Below, one piece after another: positions 1-5,258 of a DNA stretch of 7,876 nt. Where the stretch lies: positions 1 through 7,876 of the forward strand of contig CAKTXN010000078.1 of assembly GCA_934630905.1 (NCBI GenBank), given 5' to 3'. Source of the stretch: an uncultured Eggerthellaceae bacterium. GTDB lineage: Bacteria > Actinomycetota > Coriobacteriia > Coriobacteriales > Eggerthellaceae. Every line of letters begins with the position of its first letter. Within the stretch, counting starts at the first letter, position 1. The position numbers were made by a program, and so were the translations under genes. The notes below the pieces were generated by a model, which had not been told where the DNA came from, ran no database searches, and saw only the letters and a program-made list of their open reading frames with translations.

Positions 1-575
1 TGTTCGCAGGTTTTGCGCTGGGTTGGCTTGCCGTGCGTTTGATTGAAAAGCTGTTCGCGCGCTGCGATCGCCGCAGAAGCAATAAGATTTGCACGGGCGT
101 TATGGATGTGTGTGCCGTTATTTTGTCGGGCCTGCATGGCGCGCAAGATGGTCAAAAATTCATGTCCATTGCGCTTTTGGGCTTCATGCTGAGCTTTGGC
201 ATCGAAGACACAACGGGCACCAGCTTCCCGTTGTGGCTCATGATTCTGTGCTCCGCTGCTATCTCGCTGGGCACGCTCATCGGCGGCAAGCGCATTATCA
301 AGTCGGTTGCCATGGACATGGTCAAGCTCGATAAATACCAGGGTGTTGCCGCTTCCGCCAGCACCGCCATCACGCTTCTGATTTCTACGCTTACCGGCAT
401 GCCCGTTTCCACAAGCCATTGCTCCACCAGCGCTATCATGGGCGTGGGCGCCAGCAGAAACGCGCGCGAGGTGAAGTGGGACATTGCCGGTAATATGGTG
501 AAAGCCTGGATTCTAACGTTCCCGTGCTGCGGCTTTATCGGCTGGGCGCTGGCGAATCTGTTCATGATGTTCTAG
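1..575 (+). CDS. Inorganic phosphate transporter, PiT family (C-terminal part, cut at left edge)
   Basis: This is the C-terminal half of a low-affinity phosphate:cation symporter in the cytoplasmic membrane. The reading frame is already open at base 3 and runs to TAG at 573-575, giving 190 visible residues. A GTG at 33 is only an internal codon, because the frame is open upstream and no ribosome binding site precedes it. The second PiT signature is visible as HGAQDGQKFM (bases 135-164). It is followed by hydrophobic segments and by the loop GMPVSTSHCSTSAIMGVG, which matches the conserved PVSTSH..xGAIMGVG stretch near the family's C terminus. The protein ends normally, a few residues after a last membrane segment. 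PiT genes often lie next to a DUF47 phosphate-regulatory gene, but anything upstream is out of view. The family assignment is secure. Phosphate rather than sulfate as substrate is inferred from the family. Confidence 0.93.
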   Translation, partial: FAGFALGWLAVRLIEKLFARCDRRRSNKICTGVMDVCAVILSGLHGAQDGQKFMSIALLGFMLSFGIEDTTGTSFPLWLMILCSAAISLGTLIGGKRIIKSVAMDMVKLDKYQGVAASASTAITLLISTLTGMPVSTSHCSTSAIMGVGASRNAREVKWDIAGNMVKAWILTFPCCGFIGWALANLFMMF

Positions 576-645
576 CTGCTAGCTGTGCGTTGATTCTTCG
601 GACATGCGCTGCGTGTCCGCGCGTTTTCTTGTATAACGCTTTTGC

Positions 646-677
646 AACGGGCATCTCATGCGATGCCTGTTTTGTTT
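646..677 (+). terminator. Candidate intrinsic terminator of the phosphate transporter gene
   Basis: AACGGGCATC (646-655) pairs with GATGCCTGTT (662-671) around a 6-base loop, giving a 10-bp stem with one G-U pair. The T-rich run TTGTTT (672-677) follows. It lies about 70 bases after the transporter stop. Two weaker foldbacks precede it: GACATGC/GCGTGTC at 601-617, and GCGTT/AACGC at 621-639 followed by TTTT. The stack of structures fits a transcription end, but the T tract is interrupted. Confidence 0.5.
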
Positions 678-848
678 CGGTTGTGTTCGGAGCGTCTTGC
701 TCGGGCGCGCCGCAACCTTGTTTGCGTTGAGCACCGCTTCTGCTCTGGCTTTCCCCGCTTTTCCGGTGCTTCTTCGCCCGCTGTTCCCCGCGCTCTGCCG
801 TCCGCATGCTCCGCTCGCTTCGTTGCGATTCCGCCTTCCGAGGGATTG

Positions 849-1079
849 CTTGTTGGAAATTGGCCCTTGAATTCGGGCAAATCGACGATAAATGGTGGTT
901 TGCTTCTTCGGAAAGTCTCGGAGTTGATACACGCTTCAAGTCGGTATTTGTTTGACCTGGGGTTTTGTCAAGGCGATTTTTCAGGTGGTTTGTCAAAGCG
1001 TCTAAGAGGGGCGGATTCAAGCGTACTGACCACCACTTATCGTCGATTAGCCCGCATTTGGCCCCACTTTTTCAACAAG
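849..1079. repeat. MITE-like element: 51-base imperfect terminal inverted repeats around a 129-base core
   Basis: Bases 849-899 and 1029-1079 are inverted copies of each other that align over 51 positions without a gap. The inner 26 positions (874-899 against 1029-1054) match at 24, including the shared block TTATCGTCGATT on the right arm. The outer 25 match at 14, ending in a shared CTTGTTG/CAACAAG tip. Pairing stops exactly at 849/1079, and no target-site duplication is obvious. The 129-base core (900-1028) has no open frame of note. The core contains two near-copies, GTTTTGTCAAGGCG (962-975) and GGTTTGTCAAAGCG (987-1000). A decayed miniature transposable element, or a long structured repeat, are both possible. 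Confidence 0.55.
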
Positions 1080-1086
1080 TGGGGTC
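1060..1086. repeat. Hairpin within the right arm of the inverted-repeat element
   Basis: CCCCACTT (1062-1069) pairs perfectly with AAGTGGGG (1077-1084), and two further pairs (one G-U) extend the stem to 1060 and 1086. The loop is TTTCAAC. No T run follows on either strand, so it is not a normal terminator. Its sequence resembles the palindrome at 7087-7119. Confidence 0.55.
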
Positions 1087-1155
1087 AGTGAAGCGCTGAA
1101 GCAAGGTCCGCCCCTTGATGTGAGCCTTGCTATGTTGGCATCCGCAAAATGTGAA

Positions 1156-1200
1156 GCAGGGTTTCGCTTCCCCCTGCCTTCTCTATTCGCGAAGAGAAGG
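1156..1200 (-). terminator. Candidate terminator hairpins downstream of the histidine kinase gene
   Basis: Two foldbacks lie 26-70 bases after the kinase stop on the minus strand. The first is a perfect 8-bp stem, CCTTCTCT/AGAGAAGG (1177-1184 with 1193-1200). The second is GCAGGG/CCCTGC (1156-1161 with 1172-1177), followed on the minus strand by TTCACATTTT. The two share bases at 1177, so they may be alternatives. The T tract is weak, which keeps confidence low. Confidence 0.35.
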
Positions 1201-1225
1201 CGCATTTGAAGTCGCGTCTGCACAC

Positions 1226-2539
1226 CTAACCTTCAACGCGGGGGAGGCGTGCGGTAAACGTGGTGCCATCCTCGGCGGAGCTGACAACGCTCAATTCGCC
1301 GCCATGTTGCTGCACGATTTTCTGGGCAATGGCCAATCCCAGGCCAAAGCTGTGTTCGCCGTCGTTGTTGCTTCGGTCACGCGATTTGTCGCTGCGATAA
1401 AAACGATCGAACACGTGCGGGATATCTTCAGGGTCAATGGGGCTGCCCCAGTTATGAACGCTCAAAATGCAATGATGACCAGCGGCTTTAAGGGAAACGC
1501 TAATGCTAGTATCCTTTTCGGCGTACTTGCACGCGTTATCAACCAGCGTGCCAATCAAGCGCTGGAGCTTTGTGGGGTCGCCTGCAACAATCACGTTGGG
1601 ATCAATATTGTCTTCCAGCATGACGCCGCGCTCAAACGCCAGGGCCTCGAACTGTAGCGATGCACGCTCGGCCATTTCGCTCATGTTGACGTTTTCTGCA
1701 GCCGCCTGCTGTTTCGCGGCGTTTTCCGGTTGAGCCAGCGCCAACATGTCAAGCACCAGGTGTTCCATGTTTTGTGCCTCGTCCTGAATGCCTTCGATCC
1801 ACTGGCTTTGTTCTGCGATGGTTGCTTGCGGCTTTTTCAGTGCAATGGATGCGTTTGCCATAATCACGGTAAGCGGCGTTTTCATCTCGTGCGACGCGTC
1901 GGCGATAAACTGCTGCTGGCTGTCCCACGCGCGCTGAACCGGTCGCAGCGCCCAGCGGGAAAACGCCCAGGCCAGCGCCAGCACCAAAAGCATGATAGCA
2001 ATCCCAACCATCGCAAGTGAACGGTTTAGGTTTGCGGTGTCTTCCACAATCATGCGGTCGGCGAAAGCGTAGCATACGGAGCCGTCCTCGCGCGTGATTT
2101 TCTTGTAATAGAGTCCTGCGTCCGCTAAAAATCCCTGGTCATCCGATGAAAAGAACGTGGACTCCAAGATGGATTGCAGCGTGTCGTCGTCAACAATGGC
2201 GGTGGAGAAGCGGTTGATGTTAATGACGGAGATATCGCCGTCATTCTCTCGTGCAATGTAGAGCGCGATAGGAAACGCCCACGAGACCTCTTTTTTGTCG
2301 CCGATGCGCGGCGGTTTGGCTCCTTCGGCGGGTGGGTCCAGGTCGCGCGGTCCTTTTGTTATGACGGTTTCCAGGGCGGCGTTGAGTTCAACATACATCG
2401 ATGCAATTCTCTGATTTTGGTTTGACCAGGCAATATACGCGAAGGAAACCATCAAAATAAGCGCCGCCACGCCGCAGATGATTGCGGTGAACTTCAAGTG
2501 CAGCTTGGAGAGCAGGTTTTTTTCGGTGTGCGCGGTCAT
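1226..2539 (-). CDS. Membrane-bound sensor histidine kinase
   Basis: This 437-residue two-component sensor autophosphorylates on histidine and passes the phosphate to the regulator encoded just upstream. TM1 is at about 17-38 and TM2 at about 175-194. They enclose an extracytoplasmic domain of about 135 residues that I cannot assign to a known sensor fold. Only about 20 residues separate TM2 from the H box, so there is no full HAMP domain. The H box is FIADASHEMKTPLTVI with the phospho-acceptor His217. The N box is LVDNACKYAEK with Asn335, the F box is FDRFYRSDKSRD (about 378-389), and the G2 box is GLGLAI (about 399-404). The usual DxGxG of the G1 box is replaced by NWGSPI (363-368). The ATG at 2539 is preceded by GAAAGGC at a good distance. 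The pair lies back to back with the polyphosphate polymerase operon, which suggests an envelope or phosphate-related signal. The signal itself is unknown. Confidence 0.95.
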   Translation of the reverse strand: MTAHTEKNLLSKLHLKFTAIICGVAALILMVSFAYIAWSNQNQRIASMYVELNAALETVITKGPRDLDPPAEGAKPPRIGDKKEVSWAFPIALYIARENDGDISVININRFSTAIVDDDTLQSILESTFFSSDDQGFLADAGLYYKKITREDGSVCYAFADRMIVEDTANLNRSLAMVGIAIMLLVLALAWAFSRWALRPVQRAWDSQQQFIADASHEMKTPLTVIMANASIALKKPQATIAEQSQWIEGIQDEAQNMEHLVLDMLALAQPENAAKQQAAAENVNMSEMAERASLQFEALAFERGVMLEDNIDPNVIVAGDPTKLQRLIGTLVDNACKYAEKDTSISVSLKAAGHHCILSVHNWGSPIDPEDIPHVFDRFYRSDKSRDRSNNDGEHSFGLGLAIAQKIVQQHGGELSVVSSAEDGTTFTARLPRVEG

Positions 2540-2600
2540 GGTGTGGTGCCTTTCGTGTTCGGCGGCGGTTACGGTTGTGGGGAAGGTGTTGCTCGCCAGC

Positions 2601-2618
2601 GGCGTCTGCGGCGTCTGC
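2601..2618. repeat. Tandem 9-mer GGCGTCTGC x2 between regulator and kinase genes
   Basis: Two exact copies of GGCGTCTGC lie in the 93-base gap between the regulator stop and the kinase start. The gap otherwise shows only the kinase ribosome binding site. No separate promoter or terminator is evident, so the two genes are probably co-transcribed. Confidence 0.5.
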
Positions 2619-2632
2619 AGCGTGAGTGGGCG

Positions 2633-3352
2633 CTAGCGGGCGGTTGTATCAGCGCCAGCTGCATCGCTTCCGCCGCTGTCTTCGCCCAGGTTCAGGCGGT
2701 AACCCGTTTTGCGCAGCGATTCAATGGTCACGCGCGAGCCCACAAAGCGGAACTTCTTCCGCAGAAACGAAATGTATGCTTCCACGTTGTTGTCAACGGC
2801 TGTGCTCTCTACGCCCCAAACTTTCGCGAGCAGCTGCTCTTTCGACAGCACTTGCGTGGGGTTGGACAGCAGAATGCGTGCCAGCGAGAACTCCTTGAAA
2901 CCCAAGTGGATTGACTTATCGCCGCAGGTCAAATCGTGGCTTTCCAAGTTGAGCGTTAAATCGCCGAAGGTGACAGTTTCGAAAACCACCTGTCCCTGGC
3001 GGCGAAGAAGCGCGCGCAGATGCGCCAGCAGCTCGGCGGGACTGAACGGCTTGGTCATGTAGTCATCGGCGCCGGAATCAAGACCCACAATCTTGTCGCG
3101 CACGGCGTCGCGCGCGGTCAGCAGCAAGATGGGCGTGTCAACGTGGTTGCGGCGCAGTTCCTTCGCGACCTCGAAGCCGTCCATCTTCGGCAGCATCACG
3201 TCCAAAATGATCACATCATAGATGCCCGAAAGCCCGTAATCCAGGCCGGACTGGCCATTGTGCACGGCGTCTACCTGGTAATCGGCTTCCACCAATATTT
3301 GCTTGAGCGCCAGCGCCAGCTTCTTGTCGTCTTCAACAATGAGAATCTGCAC
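2633..3352 (-). CDS. OmpR/PhoB-family response regulator
   Basis: This 239-residue DNA-binding response regulator is probably the partner of the kinase that follows it by 93 bases. The receiver domain (1-115) shows the acidic pair Asp8/Asp9, phospho-acceptor Asp51 in VIILDVMLPKMDG, Thr79 in LLLTARD, and Lys101 in the switch motif MTKPF. The winged-helix domain (about 127-224) shows the family pattern FKEFSLARILLSNP, SKEQLLAKVWG, DNNVEAYISFLRKKF and IESLRKTGYRL. I chose the GTG at 3352 because GAAAGGG lies 6 bases upstream and the protein then begins like typical family members, with (M)QILIVEDD. Longer starts at ATG 3400 or 3469 would add a basic, unrelated N-terminal tail, and they would start at or upstream of the predicted promoter. 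The last 15 residues are a Gly/Asp/Ala tail. The target is probably its own gene and the divergent operon. Confidence 0.94.
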   Translation of the reverse strand: MQILIVEDDKKLALALKQILVEADYQVDAVHNGQSGLDYGLSGIYDVIILDVMLPKMDGFEVAKELRRNHVDTPILLLTARDAVRDKIVGLDSGADDYMTKPFSPAELLAHLRALLRRQGQVVFETVTFGDLTLNLESHDLTCGDKSIHLGFKEFSLARILLSNPTQVLSKEQLLAKVWGVESTAVDNNVEAYISFLRKKFRFVGSRVTIESLRKTGYRLNLGEDSGGSDAAGADTTAR

Positions 3353-3398
3353 GTCAAGCCCTTTCTGTCGTTTTCGCTTACATCTTGTTTTGCTTTCC

Positions 3399-3404
3399 AT
3401 TGTA
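3399..3404 (-). promoter_or_regulatory. -10 element of the response regulator promoter (TACAAT)
   Basis: On the minus strand TACAAT matches the TATAAT consensus at 5 of 6 bases. No good -35 hexamer lies 17 bases upstream. Instead the 7-4-7 operator box occupies that place, ending 9 bases before it, as expected for an activator-dependent promoter. The predicted leader to the GTG start is about 40 bases. Confidence 0.45.
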
Positions 3405-3413
3405 GCGTGCGCA

Positions 3414-3431
3414 CTGAAAGTTTTCTTAAAG
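3414..3431 (-). promoter_or_regulatory. OmpR/PhoB-type operator box facing the regulator gene
   Basis: On the minus strand this reads CTTTAAG-AAAA-CTTTCAG: two related 7-base half-sites 11 bases apart around an AT-rich 4-base spacer. That is the layout of PhoB-class boxes. It ends 9 bases upstream of the TACAAT facing the regulator gene. A second, opposed copy lies at 3452-3469. Binding by the adjacent regulator is inferred. Confidence 0.45.
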
Positions 3432-3451
3432 GTTTTGGCGGTTTGGCCGGT

Positions 3452-3469
3452 GTTTAAGGATTCTTTCAA
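3452..3469 (+). promoter_or_regulatory. OmpR/PhoB-type operator box facing the polyphosphate operon
   Basis: On the plus strand this reads GTTTAAG-GATT-CTTTCAA, matching the opposed box at 13 of 18 positions and at 12 of 14 half-site positions except the outermost bases. It ends 10 bases upstream of the -10-like TAGCAT at 3480. The same position relative to two divergent start regions is the main argument that both boxes are real. Confidence 0.45.
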
Positions 3470-3479
3470 CTGCGGTTTT

Positions 3480-3485
3480 TAGCAT
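3480..3485 (+). promoter_or_regulatory. -10-like hexamer of the polyphosphate operon (TAGCAT)
   Basis: TAGCAT matches 4 of 6 consensus bases and has no recognisable -35 element. It is supported only by its 10-base distance from the operator box. Transcription would begin near 3492. Confidence 0.3.
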
Positions 3486-3654
3486 GGGGGACGTTGAAAG
3501 GACAAGCTTTTACGTTTTTGCGGCGCGAACTGCAGGGCGCAAGCAAGAGCTAAGACCGAAGCGAAGTCAAGAGCCGGTGCAATCCAAGCGCAACGCAGGG
3601 TTGCAGAGGCGGAAAACCAAAACAAGAGATAAAACGCAGGCGAAAGGACGAATT

Positions 3655-4551
3655 ATGGAAGCATATGCAGCAACGTTCAAGCGCGTTGAGAAGAAATATT
3701 GTTTAAGCGCGGAGCAATATCGCATGATGTTGATGTGCGCGCAGCAGTTTTTGCAGCCCGACGATTATCCGAAAACGGTGGTGAGCAGCCTTTACTTCGA
3801 CACCCCCGAAAACCAGCTGATCAGCCGTTCGCTGGAAAAGCCGCTCTACAAAGAGAAGCTGCGCGTGCGTTCGTATGGCATTGCTCAGCCTAACGGATGC
3901 ATTGCCCCCGTTTCCGACCAAGTGTTCGTGGAGCTGAAGAAGAAGTACCGCGGCGTGGTATATAAGCGCAGGTTGGCGCTTTCTACAGATGCGGCGCGTG
4001 CATTTTTGTCCGGCATGGACATCGATGAGGCGTGTGCGCTGTTCCCCGCGGGAGGCGGAGAGAAGGAGCTCGTTGCAGCCGCGCGGGGCGCCCACGCGAT
4101 TGTTTCTGCTGATGACGCTGGTGATGCTGCCGCAGCTGCCTTCGCTTTTGCCGCAGCCGCCGAGCCCGCACCGCTGCAGCCGCACGAACGCCAGGTAGCG
4201 CGCGAGATTGCGGTGTTCCTTCAGCGTTACCCGGGCATTCGTCCTGCAATGGTTACGCAATGCACGCGCACCGCGTGGGCCGAGCCGGGGAATCCGGGGT
4301 GTTCGCTGCGCATCACATTTGACTCCCAACTACGTGCGGGGCATCCTGCGGGCGACCCCTTTGCCTTCCAGATTGACAGCCGCGCCATGGATCTTTTGCG
4401 TCCCAGGCAGGTGCTCATGGAAATCAAGCAAGGGGGCGGCATGCCATTTTGGCTGGTCAACGCGCTTTCTCAGAATCAGATCTATCCGCGTTCCTTCTCG
4501 AAATATGGAACGGCATACGAAAAAGAGCAAAAGGAGCTGAAACATGCTTGA
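3655..4551 (+). CDS. VTC-type polyphosphate polymerase domain protein
   Basis: This 298-residue cytoplasmic protein has the VTC tunnel fold. In yeast Vtc4 this fold makes polyphosphate from ATP on a path lined by basic residues. Motifs in order are FKRVEKKYCL (8-17), SSLYFDTPEN (44-53), KLRVRSYG (68-75), VFVELKKKYRGVVYKRR (90-106), LRITFDSQL (218-226), VLMEIK (253-258) and PRSFSKYG (278-285). The paired Arg70/Arg72, the Lys95-97 and Lys104-Arg106 clusters, Arg219, Glu256, Lys258 and Lys283 sit where the family keeps its phosphate- and metal-binding residues. An Ala-rich insertion at about 139-175 interrupts the domain. I chose ATG 3655 because GAAAGGA lies just upstream. An in-frame ATG at 3484 would add 57 basic residues unlike the family and would lie at the promoter. 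The gene overlaps the next by 8 bases, so the two are probably translationally coupled. The family is clear; polymerase activity is inferred. Confidence 0.9.
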   Translation: MEAYAATFKRVEKKYCLSAEQYRMMLMCAQQFLQPDDYPKTVVSSLYFDTPENQLISRSLEKPLYKEKLRVRSYGIAQPNGCIAPVSDQVFVELKKKYRGVVYKRRLALSTDAARAFLSGMDIDEACALFPAGGGEKELVAAARGAHAIVSADDAGDAAAAAFAFAAAAEPAPLQPHERQVAREIAVFLQRYPGIRPAMVTQCTRTAWAEPGNPGCSLRITFDSQLRAGHPAGDPFAFQIDSRAMDLLRPRQVLMEIKQGGGMPFWLVNALSQNQIYPRSFSKYGTAYEKEQKELKHA

Positions 4552-5239
4552 TCTCATGTTTACTTCAGTTTTGGGCAGCACAGAATCGGTTGCTGCGAAC
4601 GTAACAACGGGCGGATTTTTGCTATGTAGCGTAGCCTCGCTTGTTTTAGGCGCGGCGTGCGCGCTCATTTACATGTTCCGGCACAAGTATTCGCGCAATT
4701 TTGTGGTAACGCTAGCGTTGTTACCGTTGGTAGTGCAAACGGTAATTACCCTGGTCAACGGCAATTTGGGTGCAGGCATTGCGGTCATGGGCGTGTTCAA
4801 CTTGGTGCGCTTCCGCAGTATTCCCGGCAGTGCGAAGGATATCGGCAGCGTGTTCTTCGCCATGGCGATTGGCCTGGCCACAGGTATGGGGTATTTAAGT
4901 TTGGCGGTGCTGTTCACGGTAATTATGGGTATCGCGAATGTGGTGTATGTGCTTTCGCCGTTCGGCCACATGCAAACGGTGGAGCGCGAGCTGCATCTTA
5001 CCGTGCCAGAAGATCTGGAGTTCGAAGGCGTTTTTGAGCCCGTGCTGGAGCATTACACGGATAGTTTCGAACTCGTTGAGGTGCAAACGTCGAACATGGG
5101 TAGCTTGTACAACTTGACGTATTTGATGAAGCTGCGTGTGGATGCAAGCGTAAAAGAGCTGATAGACGAGTTGCGCTGCTATAACGGCAACCTGAAAGTG
5201 GCACTTGTTCCCGCGCAGATGACGCGTGATTCGCTGTAG
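4544..5239 (+). CDS. DUF4956 membrane protein
   Basis: This 231-residue protein has an N-terminal membrane half and a soluble C-terminal half. Hydrophobic segments lie at about 23-44, 52-71, 74-88, 101-117 and 118-138. The family hallmark between them is FNLVRFRSIPGSAKDIGSVF (85-104), followed by AMAIGLATGMGYL. Residues 140-231 form a mixed alpha/beta cytoplasmic domain with no motif I recognise. The ATG at 4544 overlaps the end of the polymerase gene by 8 bases and has AAGGAG 7 bases upstream. In many Firmicutes and Actinobacteria this family is encoded next to VTC-type polymerases, so a role in moving or anchoring the polyphosphate product at the membrane is plausible. No function has been shown to my knowledge. 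Confidence 0.88.
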   Translation: MLDLMFTSVLGSTESVAANVTTGGFLLCSVASLVLGAACALIYMFRHKYSRNFVVTLALLPLVVQTVITLVNGNLGAGIAVMGVFNLVRFRSIPGSAKDIGSVFFAMAIGLATGMGYLSLAVLFTVIMGIANVVYVLSPFGHMQTVERELHLTVPEDLEFEGVFEPVLEHYTDSFELVEVQTSNMGSLYNLTYLMKLRVDASVKELIDELRCYNGNLKVALVPAQMTRDSL

Positions 5240-5258
5240 GTGCTGGGAGGTGGCACTG

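Larger units (their letters stand above)
576..1225. other. Convergent intergenic region without a credible gene
   Basis: About 650 bases lie between the ends of the transporter gene (+) and the histidine kinase gene (-). Open frames exist on both strands, but they encode low-complexity Arg/Ser/Ala-rich sequence with no recognisable motif, and the two strands overlap each other. I see non-coding structure instead. There are hairpins at 601-677, an A-free pyrimidine-rich tract at 734-805, a long imperfect inverted repeat at 849-1079, and hairpins at 1156-1200 close to the kinase stop. Each has its own entry or finding. Confidence 0.7.
3353..3654. promoter_or_regulatory. Divergent control region between the regulator gene and the polyphosphate operon
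   Basis: This stretch of about 300 bases separates the two divergent starts. The half near the regulator (3399-3485) contains two opposed operator boxes and two -10-like hexamers, entered separately. Between the boxes lie near-repeats of GGTTTTGGC and GGTTTGGCC (3431-3448). If transcription of the operon begins near 3492, its leader is about 160 bases long. The leader contains GTTGAAAG (3493-3500), an inverted copy of CTTTCAAC (3463-3470), and a short foldback GCAAC/GTTGC (3590-3604). I recognise no known riboswitch in it. Confidence 0.6.

Noticed and set aside
562..1020. 152-codon open frame on the minus strand between the convergent genes
   Set aside because: The product is low-complexity Arg/Ser/Ala/Glu-rich sequence with no motif. 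It overlaps the transporter end and a plus-strand frame of similar size, and is explained by the A-free tract and the repeat arms.
1060..1086. Hairpin read as a transcription terminator
   Set aside because: The stem is strong, but neither strand has a T run after it, and it belongs to the inverted-repeat arm.
642..1091. 149-codon open frame on the plus strand in the same region
   Set aside because: It has no ribosome binding site or recognisable motif, and it runs straight through the inverted-repeat element.
2633..3469. Longer response regulator starting at ATG 3469 or 3400
   Set aside because: The extra residues do not resemble the family and would be encoded by the operator and -10 region. 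GTG 3352 has a good ribosome binding site and gives the typical N terminus.
3484..4551. Longer polyphosphate polymerase starting at ATG 3484
   Set aside because: The 57 extra residues are basic and unlike VTC proteins, ATG 3484 overlaps the predicted -10 element, and ATG 3655 has a strong GAAAGGA site.
5226..5258. GTG start for the lipoprotein 11 codons upstream of the ATG
   Set aside because: It would precede the ribosome binding site and add residues before an otherwise standard lipoprotein signal peptide.
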